64,000 nt of DNA from Caulobacter sp031457805 (lineage in GTDB: Bacteria; Pseudomonadota; Alphaproteobacteria; Caulobacterales; Caulobacteraceae), in the NCBI RefSeq assembly GCF_031457805.1, contig NZ_JAVDXI010000001.1:310001-374000 (forward strand), read 5' to 3'. The notes below the pieces were generated by a model. That model was not told the origin of the DNA. It searched no databases and saw nothing but the letters and a program-made list of their open reading frames with translations. The position numbers and the translations under genes are program-made. Below, one piece after another: positions 31,443 to 39,732 of this stretch (positions are counted from its first letter, which is position 1; each line of letters starts with the position of its first letter).

Positions 31443-32473
31443 CGCGCGGAGCGGGCCAGTACATCGCTAAGAACAGCCTGGTAGGCAGCGTCGAACGCGG
31501 TCTTGTCGTCCTCGGCCTTCGCTGGCCACAGCGGGCGCAGGGCGGCCGTTCTGGCTGCTGCGTCCAGCAGCCAGGCCCTGTCTGTCTTGGCCAGCCGAGC
31601 GACCCGCGCCTCGACCTCCGCCTTCGGAACACCCGCATAGGCCAGCAGAGACCGCAGGGCCCACAGCGCCTGCTCCTCGGGATTGGGCGTCGCCGCGCCG
31701 GGAAGACGGTGCGCGGTCCAGCGGATCGCATCCAGAAGCTGGGCGCGATAGCGCGGATCGTCCCAGGTGCTGGGCGTGTGGCCAAGATTGGTTTGGAACA
31801 GGCGGCCCTTGCCGATCTGGCGCGTCCAGGTGACGGGCACGAACCAGGGACGCTTCAGCGGCGTCTCGGTGAAGTCCAAGGCCTGCAGCACCCGGACCTT
31901 GGCGGGGTCATAGTCCGAGTACTGATAGATTTCCTCGGCGTAGGCGAAGCGCCCCGGCCAAGCCTTGTTGACCGGGTTGGGGCCACCGAGCGACTGGATG
32001 GTCACCGGCGTGCCCTGCGTCCAGGGATGCCCCGCGAACTTGCCGTTGATGAAGTCGGTATAGGTCTGGCCGGGGCCGGAATAGGGCCAATGGGTGTCGG
32101 TGGCGCTATGCAGGCCCACAAAGCCGCCTTGGCCGCTCTCGACCCAGCGCTGGATCGCCTGCCAGTTGGCGGCCGAGATGGGTAGCTTGCCTGTGGTGTA
32201 GAAGATCAGGACGTCGATGGTCTTGAGCTTCTCGGGCGTGATTTCGCGAGCGTCCTGCGTGGCCTCAACGCTGAAGGCGCCGCTCTGGCCGCCGATCTCG
32301 GCGATGGCTACTTCGGACAGTGTCGGACCGTTGCTGTTCTTGGGGCGGGCGACCGGTGCGTGCAGCCAACCAACCGACTGGTCCAGATAGAGCACGCGGA
32401 TCTTCGGTGCGGCCTGCGCGCCTGAACAGGCGAGGGCGGTCACCAGCGCGACAAGGGTCAGAAGGCGGGTCAT
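31439..32473 (-). CDS. Exported ThuA-like domain protein
   Basis: 344 aa with signal peptide (MTRLLTLVALVTALACSGAQA). The ThuA glutamine-amidotransferase-like domain follows, with IDVLIFYTTGKLPIS, GGFVGLHSATDTH (near 120-132), GHPWTQGTPV and the GRLFQTNLGHTPSTW segment near 245. The C-terminal 80 residues form a helical extension. ThuA domains occur in sugar-related secreted proteins; enzymatic activity is not established. A VOC gene starts a few bases downstream on the same strand. Confidence 0.82.
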   Translation of the reverse strand: MTRLLTLVALVTALACSGAQAAPKIRVLYLDQSVGWLHAPVARPKNSNGPTLSEVAIAEIGGQSGAFSVEATQDAREITPEKLKTIDVLIFYTTGKLPISAANWQAIQRWVESGQGGFVGLHSATDTHWPYSGPGQTYTDFINGKFAGHPWTQGTPVTIQSLGGPNPVNKAWPGRFAYAEEIYQYSDYDPAKVRVLQALDFTETPLKRPWFVPVTWTRQIGKGRLFQTNLGHTPSTWDDPRYRAQLLDAIRWTAHRLPGAATPNPEEQALWALRSLLAYAGVPKAEVEARVARLAKTDRAWLLDAAARTAALRPLWPAKAEDDKTAFDAAYQAVLSDVLARSAR

Positions 32474-32480
32474 AGCGTTC

Positions 32481-32867
32481 TCAGGCCTTGGGTTGCATCA
32501 GATCCCAGCGATTGCCGGACAGGTCTTCGAAGACAGCGACCGTGCCGTAGGCTTCATGGCGGGGTTCTTCAAGGAACCGCACTCCGGCCTCGCTCATGCG
32601 GGCGTAGTCGCCAACGAAGTCGTCCGTATGCAGAAACAGCCAAACGCGCCCGCCGCCTTGGCGACCGATCGCCTCGGCCTGCTCGCCCACGGCGCGGGCG
32701 AGGAGGAAGTTCGTCCCGTCGCTCCCCGGCGAGACGATGACCCAGCGTTTGCCGTGCCCCATGTCGGTGTCTTCCACGAGTGTGAAGCCAAGCTTGCCGA
32801 CATAGAAGGCGATCGCCTCGTCGTAATCAGCGACCAACAGGGAAACGAGCGCGACACGGCGGGCCAT
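32481..32867 (-). CDS. VOC (glyoxalase/bleomycin-resistance) family protein
   Basis: 128 aa, one VOC fold of two beta-alpha-beta-beta-beta units. It begins MARRVALVSLLVADYDEAIAFY. The second unit holds VWLFLHTDDFVGDY and the C-terminus ends V-F-E-D-L-S-G-N-R-W-D-L-M-Q, with a plausible metal-ligand Glu. It lies just upstream of the ThuA gene on the minus strand. Substrate unknown. A longer frame reaching 33644 is the shadow of other genes. Confidence 0.88.
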   Translation of the reverse strand: MARRVALVSLLVADYDEAIAFYVGKLGFTLVEDTDMGHGKRWVIVSPGSDGTNFLLARAVGEQAEAIGRQGGGRVWLFLHTDDFVGDYARMSEAGVRFLEEPRHEAYGTVAVFEDLSGNRWDLMQPKA

Positions 32868-32984
32868 ACTTGCGACTCCAGATGACGGGCAAACTGATAG
32901 CACGCGTCTGCGATACCGCCTTTGCATCGTTTCTCGGCCGGAAGGCGGATATGGTCGACCCCTGTGTTTCAAGGAGAGGCCCCC

Positions 32985-33467
32985 ATGATCCCGCATCTGA
33001 TCTCGGCTCTTGCCTTCGTCGTCGCGCCCGCCGTCGAGACCAAGATCACACCCGTCGCCGCGAAGGATCTGCCGGCCGCGGTGGTGGCCGTCGTCAGGGC
33101 CGCCGCGCCGGGCATGACCATCAAGGAAGCCGAGCTCAAGGAGCGCGAGAACCGCCGCTACTTCGACGTGGAAGGCGTGATGCCGGACGGCTCGGAGATC
33201 GAATTCGACCTGCTGGAGAAGGACGGCGTCTGGGCCATCGTCGAAACCCAGCGCGACATCGCCTGGTCCGACGCGCCCAAGATTGTGCGAGACGTCGCCG
33301 CAGCCTCGGGGAAGGCCATCACGCCGGTGCGGGTGATTGAGAGCAAGCAGAACGACGGCGTGGTCATCTACGAACTGTTCGCCGCCGGGAAGCCTAAGGA
33401 TCCGTCGATGGAGGTCAGCTTCAAGGACGGTCAGGCCAAGGTGCTGACCGAGGTATGGCCGCACTAG
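32985..33467 (+). CDS. Exported PepSY-like protein
   Basis: 160 aa with a short N-terminal hydrophobic leader (MIPHLISALAFVVAPAV). The rest looks like two PepSY/BLIP-type units: LPAAVVAVVRAAAPGMTIKE...YFDVEG and VRDVAAASGKAITPVRVIES...VVIYELFAAG. Each has the helix-strand-strand arrangement and acidic turns of PepSY. Such domains may inhibit proteases or bind peptides in the periplasm. AAGGAGAGG is the ribosome site. Confidence 0.68.
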   Translation: MIPHLISALAFVVAPAVETKITPVAAKDLPAAVVAVVRAAAPGMTIKEAELKERENRRYFDVEGVMPDGSEIEFDLLEKDGVWAIVETQRDIAWSDAPKIVRDVAAASGKAITPVRVIESKQNDGVVIYELFAAGKPKDPSMEVSFKDGQAKVLTEVWPH

Positions 33468-33492
33468 CGCGGCCGCTCGGCCACCTAACGGT

Positions 33493-34509
33493 CTAGCCGC
33501 CGGAGTAGCCGCCGATGATCGGCAGGATCTCTCCGGTGATGAAGCTGGCGGTCTGGGGCGATGCCAGGAACACATAGGCCGGCGCGATCTCTTCGGGCTG
33601 CGCGGCCCGCCGCATGGGCGTCTTGGCTCCGAACTGGGCGACATGCGGCGCGGACTTGTCGGCCGGGTTCAGCGGCGTCCAGACCGGGCCGGGCGCGACG
33701 GCGTTGACCCGGATTCCCTTGTCGATCAGGTGGGTGGCCAACGAGCGGGTGAAGGCGTGAATCCCGCCCTTGGTCATCGAGTAGTCCAACAGGTCCTTGT
33801 TTCCCAGCAGGCCGGTCACCGAACCTGTATTGATGATCGAGCCGCCATTGGGCAGATGCCGCACCGCCGCCTGGGCCATGTGAAAGTAACCGTAGAGGTT
33901 GGTCCGCAGGGTGCGGTCGAAGTGTTCGGGCGTGAGGTCCTCGAACGCTGTGACATGTTCCTGGAAGGCGGCGTTGTTGACCAGCACGTCCAGGCGACCG
34001 AAAGCCTCGACAGTGCGTTCGACCGCCGCCCGGGCGTAGCCTGCATCCGCCACATCGCCTGGCAGCAGAATGGCGCGGCGGCCCTCGTTTTCCACGGCGG
34101 CCTTGGTCTCCGCCGCATCGCGGTCCTCATCGAGATAGGCGATGGCGACGTCGCAGCCTTCGCGGGCGAACAGCACCGCCACCGCGCGACCGATGCCGCT
34201 GTCGGCGCCGGTGATCAGCGCGACCTTTCCCTCGAGCTTCCCTGAGCCCTTGTAGAAGGGCGCCTCGTACATCGGCGCGGGATTCAGGCGATGCTCCTGG
34301 CCGGGCTTCGCCTGATGCTGCTCGGGATAGGGCGGCGCAGGATATGCGCGCGCGCCGGCCTGCATCGCCTTGGGCGGGCTTTCGGCCGGCTCGTTCTTGG
34401 GATCGAATGATCGCGCTTCCTGCGCGTCGAGCGGCGCCTGGATCTCGCGATAGGCCTGGGCGACCCGTTCGCCGGTATGCTCGAACTCCGGGGTATGGCT
34501 CTTGGTCAT
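33493..34509 (-). CDS. Short-chain dehydrogenase/reductase of the YghA/general-stress type
   Basis: 338 aa. An ~85-residue polar, Pro-rich N-terminal extension is followed by a classical SDR: ALITGADSGIGRA (NAD(P)-binding, near residue 95), VNNAAF, IINTGSVTG, Y-S-M-T-K as the catalytic YxxxK, and the C-terminal FITGEILPIIGGYSGG. This layout is typical of the stress-related YghA/YhxC group. Substrate unknown. The start at 34509 has a GGAGCG ribosome site; the frame continues upstream to 34761 without support. Confidence 0.88.
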   Translation of the reverse strand: MTKSHTPEFEHTGERVAQAYREIQAPLDAQEARSFDPKNEPAESPPKAMQAGARAYPAPPYPEQHQAKPGQEHRLNPAPMYEAPFYKGSGKLEGKVALITGADSGIGRAVAVLFAREGCDVAIAYLDEDRDAAETKAAVENEGRRAILLPGDVADAGYARAAVERTVEAFGRLDVLVNNAAFQEHVTAFEDLTPEHFDRTLRTNLYGYFHMAQAAVRHLPNGGSIINTGSVTGLLGNKDLLDYSMTKGGIHAFTRSLATHLIDKGIRVNAVAPGPVWTPLNPADKSAPHVAQFGAKTPMRRAAQPEEIAPAYVFLASPQTASFITGEILPIIGGYSGG

Positions 34510-34696
34510 GGCGCGCTCCTGAGGGACGGAGTTGGGTAACCGTCGGGGTGGCGCGATGTTCCAAGCGCCGCTAAATGCAGGTTGCCCGGAAAACGGGCAT
34601 GAGCCACTTTGCGCTCCTTCTTTGACAGTGGTGACGACCATGCCGCGCGACGCGGCCGGAACGGCGCTCCTCCCGGAGCGGCCGCGCGGCCCCATT

Positions 34697-36037
34697 ATGA
34701 CCGATCTGATCGAACTGCTCCGCCTGGCGGGGCCGGTCGTGCTGTCGCGTCTGGGCATCATGGTGATGGGCCTGACCGACGCGATCGTGGTGGGACATTT
34801 CTCGGCGCAGCAGCTTGGCTATCACGCCATGGCCTGGGCGCCGTCCTCGGTATTTGTCACTGCGACGGTGGGTCTTCTGGTCGGCGTTCAGGTGATGACC
34901 GCGCGGGCGATGGGGGCGGGCAATCCGCATGAGACCGGCGCGGTGCTGCGGCGCGGCTTGGCCTACGCCGCGTGGCTGGGCTTTGGGTCGATGACGCTTC
35001 TGGCGCTGTCTGGGCCCATGTTCCTGCAGGCCATGGGGTTGAAGGACGGCCTTGCCGAGGGCGCGACCCTGCCGCTGATCGTGTTTTCGCTGTCCCTGCC
35101 GGTTTACGCGATTTCGGTGGTTCTGACCTTCTGGCTAGAGGGGCTTTCGCGGCCCGGACCGGGCGCGGCGATGATGTGGCTGGCCAATGTCGTGAACCTG
35201 GGCGCCAACCTCTTACTGGTGCCGGGCGTGATGGGGCTTCCGGCGCTGGGCGCTGTGGGCGGCGCCTGGGCGACCTTTATCGCGCGATCGGCGCTGGCGC
35301 TGGCGTTGGCCATCTTTGTGATCCGCATGAAGGACGCTCGCGAGCTGGGCGTATTCGACAAGCCCGCGCGCAATCGGTCGGCTGAGATCGAGCAGCGTCG
35401 CATCGGCTATGGCGCCGGCGCGTCCAACTTCTTCGAGGTTTCGGCCTTCGCCGGCATGAACCTGATCTGCGGCTGGATCAGCGCTTTGGCCGTGGCCGCC
35501 TACACGGTGGTGCTGAACGTCTCGGCGATCATCTTCATGGTGCCGCTGGGCGTGGCTTCGGCGACGGCGGTTTTGGTGGGGCGAGCCTATGGCGCCCGCG
35601 ACCCCGCAGGCATGACCCGCGCCGGGTGGATCGCCTTTGCGGTGATCGCAGTGATCGGCGTGTTGTTCGGCCTGCTGCTCTATCCCACCAAGCATTGGGT
35701 TGCCCTGGCCTACACCACCGATCCGGCGGCGTTGGCGCTTATCTTGCCGGCCCTGGTGCTCTCGTGTCTGTTCTTCGCGCCCGACGCGGTGCAGGTCGTC
35801 GCGGCCCAGGCGCTGCGTGCGCGCGGCGAAGTCTGGGTCCCGACGATCACGCACCTGATCAGCTATGCGCTGGTCATGGGGCCGCTGGCGTGGTGGCTGG
35901 CGATCCCGAAGGGCATGGGCCTCAACGGCGTGCTGATTTCGATCATCGTCACCAGTTTCCTGGCGGCAGGCTTCCTGCTGATGCGGTTCCGGATGCTGGA
36001 CTGGCGAGACCGCAAAGCGGCGCTGGGGGCGGCTTAA
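34697..36037 (+). CDS. MATE family efflux transporter
   Basis: 446 aa from ATG 34697, matching the usual 12-helix MATE length. It begins LIELLRLAGPVVLSRLGIMV and has GLTDAIVVGHFSAQQLGYHA, the family's conserved first-repeat pattern, with the second repeat starting near the FFEVSAFAGMNLICGWI segment. NorM-like drug/cation antiporter by homology. Upstream in-frame starts (34532, 34640) would add a basic polar leader and are less likely. The stop overlaps the stop of the next gene by 4 bases. Confidence 0.88.
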   Translation: MTDLIELLRLAGPVVLSRLGIMVMGLTDAIVVGHFSAQQLGYHAMAWAPSSVFVTATVGLLVGVQVMTARAMGAGNPHETGAVLRRGLAYAAWLGFGSMTLLALSGPMFLQAMGLKDGLAEGATLPLIVFSLSLPVYAISVVLTFWLEGLSRPGPGAAMMWLANVVNLGANLLLVPGVMGLPALGAVGGAWATFIARSALALALAIFVIRMKDARELGVFDKPARNRSAEIEQRRIGYGAGASNFFEVSAFAGMNLICGWISALAVAAYTVVLNVSAIIFMVPLGVASATAVLVGRAYGARDPAGMTRAGWIAFAVIAVIGVLFGLLLYPTKHWVALAYTTDPAALALILPALVLSCLFFAPDAVQVVAAQALRARGEVWVPTITHLISYALVMGPLAWWLAIPKGMGLNGVLISIIVTSFLAAGFLLMRFRMLDWRDRKAALGAA

Positions 36038-36930
36038 GCCCCCAGAATCCAGCCTTCTTCGGTGGCGGCGGCGACCAGCGCCTCTTCGCCCAGGGCCTTC
36101 GGTGCGTCGAATGACGCGCCCAGCTTGCCGGCCTCGTCGAGCTTGGCGAAGTGTTCGGCCAGGCTGCGGACCTGGGCCAGGTCCTTGACCTCGCCCGGCG
36201 CCGGTGTCGGCTTCAGCAGCGAGGGATAGACCTCCGCCACCACGACCTCGACGCCTTCCAAGTCGGCGTCGGTCAAGGCCTTGAAGCCCGTCTCGAACGG
36301 CCAGACCCTAACGGCGTCGCCGCGGGCGTCCCTCAGGCGGCGCACGGCAGGGATGCCCATGATCGCCTGACCGCCCACCGAGCCATTGTAGTAGAGCTTC
36401 CAGATCGAATGCGCGCCCTTGGCCGCCTGGTCGGCATAGCGGAACTCAGGCAGATCTTCAGGACCGTGCTCACGCGGACGCTTGGGTTGCAGGGTGGTCA
36501 GGGCGTCCTTCGGTGGGCAGCCCCAGAACGGGAACGGGCCGCCAGTCAGACGCCGGTTGATTTCCGAGCCCACGCCAAAGCGGTTGTTGGTGTTGTCGGC
36601 CTTGTCCTTGACCATCTTGGCCAACTGATCCCAGACCGCTCGCCAGGGCGCTTCGCCGGGCAGGGCCAGGGCATGGGCGAGGCCGCGCGGAAAGCCGAGC
36701 GGGAAGTCGAAGCCCACCAGAGCGCGTTCGCCGCGCTTTTTCAGGTCGTCGAGAATAGCCGCCAGCTTGGTCTCGGCCTCGCCGCGCGTCGCCGGATTGT
36801 AACTCTCGAAACTCAGGCGGAAACGCACGTCGCGCTTAAGCACGCCGATCCAGATCGAGTCCGCGCCCGTGGTCGGCTTGGCCGCCGCGCTCCAATCGAC
36901 GATTACATAGGCGCTGAACAGACGCGACAC
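36034..36930 (-). CDS. Conserved hypothetical protein (possible RNase H-like fold)
   Basis: 298 aa soluble protein. It opens AYVIVDWSAAAKPTTGADSIW and contains ALVGFDFPLGFPRGLA, two acidic patches (VDWSA and GFDFP) arranged as in RNase H-like/DUF429-type folds. The middle has FPFWGCPP and HSIWKLYYNGSVGGQAI. The protein is common in alphaproteobacteria, where it has sometimes been labelled as cobalamin- or molybdopterin-related without support. I cannot give a function. It converges with the MATE gene. Confidence 0.65.
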   Translation of the reverse strand: MSRLFSAYVIVDWSAAAKPTTGADSIWIGVLKRDVRFRLSFESYNPATRGEAETKLAAILDDLKKRGERALVGFDFPLGFPRGLAHALALPGEAPWRAVWDQLAKMVKDKADNTNNRFGVGSEINRRLTGGPFPFWGCPPKDALTTLQPKRPREHGPEDLPEFRYADQAAKGAHSIWKLYYNGSVGGQAIMGIPAVRRLRDARGDAVRVWPFETGFKALTDADLEGVEVVVAEVYPSLLKPTPAPGEVKDLAQVRSLAEHFAKLDEAGKLGASFDAPKALGEEALVAAATEEGWILGA

Positions 36931-37016
36931 GGCACGCGGCTCCTTGGACGGAAACGAAGCCGCGCTTCTACCGCTCCGGGAACGTCAGGACCAGCCCGGT
37001 TCAGCGTTACCGACGA

Positions 37017-39008
37017 TCAGGCCGCGTCACGAATCTTGGTGGTCGGGCCGATCGGGCGGCCGTGACGCGCGAACCAGCGGATCGGCGGCTCGCAGGCGGG
37101 GCCCACGGCGGCGCGGACGATCGCCGGCGGACGGCGCTCTTCCGGCGTCATGAACAGGCCGTTGGTCTTCAGCTTCAGGCCGGCCACCTTGTGGGCGCCC
37201 AGCATGGTCAGCGGAACGGCCAAGACCAGGCCGGCGAGAATGGGCGCGGTGGCGGTCAGAAGGTCCGGCGTGAACCAGAACGAGCCAGCCAGGATCAGGC
37301 CCGACAGGCTGATCCAGCCCATGGCGGCCCAGGCCTCCTTGAAGTCGACCTTGTCGGCGTCGCGGCGCTGAGCGGCCCAGCCGCCGACCTTGCCAGCCAG
37401 GATTTCGACGATGGCGCGGGTCTGAGTGAACATCAGCATCGGCGCGACCAGGGCCGAGAACAGCATTTCGACGGCCAGACCGGCGGCCATGCGCCGCTTG
37501 CCGCCAAAACCCTTCACTTCCCCCTTGCGCGCCAGCACCAGGATGGCGCCCAGGATCTTGGGGCCGAACAGCAGCACGAAGGTGATGATCATCGCCCAGG
37601 CGGTGGCCTGGATCTCGCGCCAGTCGATCAGGGCGTGGGCGGCGGCCTTCAGGTCGGCCATGGTGAAGGCGGCCTTCTTCAGCTCGGGCATCAGGGCGCG
37701 CGAGATCAGGCCGGCCGACAAGCAGAAAAACCACAGCGGCGAGAGGGCGTAGCTCAGCACGCCGATCACCAGGTGCATGCGGCTCATCCAGTGAAGGCCC
37801 GGCAGGGCGATCAGCGGCACATGCTGGATATTGCCGCGGCACCAGCGACGGTCACGCGTGGCGAAGTCGAGCAGGTTCGAGGGGCTCTCTTCGTAGGAGC
37901 CATCCAGATAGGGGGCCAGATGCACGCTCCAGCCGCCGCGGCGGAGCAGCGCGCTTTCCAGCGCGTCGTGGCTCATGACCTCGCCGCCGAAAGGCTTGGG
38001 GCCGGGCAGGTGCGGCAGGCCGCAGGTCTCGGCGAAGGCGCGGGTGCGCACGATCGCGTTATGACCCCAGAACGAGCTCTCCGAGCCCGACCACCAGGCC
38101 AGGCCCGTCCAGGCGACGCGGCCGTACAGGCGCGTGGCGAACTGCAGGGTGCGGGCGAAGATCGTCTGACCGTTGATGATCATCGGCATGGTCTGGATCA
38201 GACCTGCGCCGGGGTGCCGCTCCATGGCGTCGGCCAGACGCACCATGGCCTCGCCCGTCATCAGGCTGTCGGCGTCCAGCACCAGCATGTGCTCGTAGGC
38301 GCTGCCCCAGCGGCTGACCCAGTCAGCGACGTTGCCGGCCTTGCGTCCCGTGTTTTCCTTGCGGATGCGGTAGTAGACGTTGCAGCTGGCCTCGCGACGG
38401 AAGCGGGCGAAGCAGGCCTGCTCGGCCAGCGCCACCTGAGCGTCGCGCGTGTCGCTGATCACGAAGATGTCGAAGTTACGGGCCGCGCCGGCCTCGGCGA
38501 TCGAGGCGTCCATGGCGCGCAGCCGCGCGAAAACCGCCGTAGCGTCCTCGTTATAGACCGGCATCAGGATGGCGGTGCGCGTATGCAGCTTGGGCATCGG
38601 CGTATCGCCGTCGATGCCCAGCGGGTCCTTCGGCTTGCCCATCAGCACCACGAAACCGATGAAGGCGGTGCAGAACCACAGCGACAGGGCCAGGAACAGC
38701 GGCGCCAGGAGCGCGACCACCACGGCCTCAAGGCGAGTCACGCCGCCCAGTGCGATCGTGTCGAACGACGCCTTCCAGCCCGCGACGCCCATGGCCACGG
38801 TCATCAGGCCCAGCAACCAGCGGCGCAGGGTCATGTTCTGGATCAGCGCCGTGGCGCGACGCGCGCCGCCCTGCCAGAAGCTCAGCGGCTGAACCGGCAT
38901 GGCCAGAGGCGCTTCCGAAGGGATCTCGACGGTGTCACGGCGAACGACCTGATCGAGGCTCACGCTGGTGGAGGTGCGCACATCGAAGAGGGCGGAGCGA
39001 TCGCTCAT
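37017..39008 (-). CDS. opgH: Glucans biosynthesis glucosyltransferase OpgH
   Basis: 663 aa membrane glycosyltransferase (GT2 family). N-terminal hydrophobic segments (about 60-80, 95-120) are followed by the cytosolic catalytic domain: AILMPVYNEDATAVFARL, MLVLDADSLM (DxD, about 241-247), PFGGEVMSHDALE and the RDRRWCRGNIQ box near 385 (Q/RxxRW). Four to five C-terminal membrane helices follow. OpgH polymerises UDP-glucose into osmoregulated periplasmic glucans, and in Caulobacter it has been reported essential for envelope integrity. It is shorter than E. coli OpgH (847 aa), with no OpgG gene beside it. Confidence 0.94.
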   Translation of the reverse strand: MSDRSALFDVRTSTSVSLDQVVRRDTVEIPSEAPLAMPVQPLSFWQGGARRATALIQNMTLRRWLLGLMTVAMGVAGWKASFDTIALGGVTRLEAVVVALLAPLFLALSLWFCTAFIGFVVLMGKPKDPLGIDGDTPMPKLHTRTAILMPVYNEDATAVFARLRAMDASIAEAGAARNFDIFVISDTRDAQVALAEQACFARFRREASCNVYYRIRKENTGRKAGNVADWVSRWGSAYEHMLVLDADSLMTGEAMVRLADAMERHPGAGLIQTMPMIINGQTIFARTLQFATRLYGRVAWTGLAWWSGSESSFWGHNAIVRTRAFAETCGLPHLPGPKPFGGEVMSHDALESALLRRGGWSVHLAPYLDGSYEESPSNLLDFATRDRRWCRGNIQHVPLIALPGLHWMSRMHLVIGVLSYALSPLWFFCLSAGLISRALMPELKKAAFTMADLKAAAHALIDWREIQATAWAMIITFVLLFGPKILGAILVLARKGEVKGFGGKRRMAAGLAVEMLFSALVAPMLMFTQTRAIVEILAGKVGGWAAQRRDADKVDFKEAWAAMGWISLSGLILAGSFWFTPDLLTATAPILAGLVLAVPLTMLGAHKVAGLKLKTNGLFMTPEERRPPAIVRAAVGPACEPPIRWFARHGRPIGPTTKIRDAA

Positions 39009-39184
39009 ATCGTCAGTTCTCGGACTTTTCCGGCAAGCCGGGCTCTCTCCGCGCGCGTCTTCCGCCTCAGCCTCTTTTCGCCAGCCCGTGGGTTCGCTAG
39101 GGAACGGGGCGGGGCGTCTGGAGCGCTGCGCGGCGGAAGCTACCGGCGTGGAGAGCCGCCGGTGCGCCTACAGTAAAACTTCGA

Positions 39185-39241
39185 TCACAAATTCGCTACC
39201 AGAAATCACGTTGATTTCGCAGTTGCGAGAAGAATTTGTGA
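39185..39241. repeat. Nested inverted repeat between opgH and the CusF-like lipoprotein gene
   Basis: TCACAAATTC (39185-39194) is matched perfectly by GAATTTGTGA (39232-39241). Inside lies a second perfect pair, GAAATC (39202-39207) and GATTTC (39213-39218). The stretch is AT-richer than its surroundings. It could be a folded leader or paired operator sites for the divergent genes. Confidence 0.6.
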
Positions 39242-39292
39242 CCTCGCGCTCGGCAGCGGTGGGCGGACATTCCGGGATCGGTTCATAAGTAT

Positions 39293-39640
39293 ATGAATTT
39301 TCGAGTGATTATAGGCGCTATTGCGCTTCTGGGGCTCGCGGCTTGCGGGAGAGATTCTCCTGAAACGGGTCCCGCTGGGAGCGCGGTTGAAGTCGTTATG
39401 TCGACTGAAGGGCTGCCAAAATACGACTCGGAGGGCGTTATCGCCAGTCTGGAGGGTCAGATTCTCACGCTCGATCACGAAGGTGCGAGCCCCGCGGGCC
39501 TCAAGCCAGGCCGTGATCGCTTCAGGGTTTACGCGGATGTCTTGGCGGAGGCGCCGATCACGCCAGGATCGCGGGTCTCCTTCTCATTCAAGAAGACGCC
39601 CCGGAGCCTGGACATCGCGGAATTGCGCACACGGCCCTGA
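39293..39640 (+). CDS. CusF-like domain lipoprotein, metal-binding residues mostly lost
   Basis: 115 aa. The signal MNFRVIIGAIALLGLAAC ends in a lipobox with Cys18, so the protein is anchored to a membrane. The rest fits the small OB-fold of CusF: SEGVIASLEGQILTLDHEG, then DRFRVYADVLA, then TPGSRVSFSFKKTPRSL. CusF binds Cu(I) with His, two Met and a Trp. Here only the His (in LDHEG) seems kept, while the W-x-x-M-x-M positions read as Leu/Arg/Asp. Its first codons are AT-rich compared with neighbours. No ribosome site is evident. Copper binding is therefore doubtful. Confidence 0.65.
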   Translation: MNFRVIIGAIALLGLAACGRDSPETGPAGSAVEVVMSTEGLPKYDSEGVIASLEGQILTLDHEGASPAGLKPGRDRFRVYADVLAEAPITPGSRVSFSFKKTPRSLDIAELRTRP

Positions 39641-39649
39641 ACAAAGAAA

Positions 39650-39678
39650 GCGGGCGGCCGGTCGCCCAGCCGCCCGCT
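39650..39678 (-). terminator. Rho-independent terminator between the lipoprotein and oxidoreductase genes
   Basis: AGCGGGCGGC (39650-39659) pairs perfectly with GCCGCCCGCT (39669-39678). On the minus strand it runs into TTTCTTTG, so it mainly ends the oxidoreductase transcript; on the plus strand the tail CGCTTCTTG is weaker. Confidence 0.75.
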
Positions 39679-39732
39679 CGCTTCTTGCCTGACCACAGGA
39701 CCGGCTGACGTCCGGCCCCGTGGCGATTATCG

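Noticed and set aside
37062..39176. 704-codon open frame opposite opgH
   Set aside because: Also a GC shadow; low-complexity His/Gln/Gly-rich translation with no domain.
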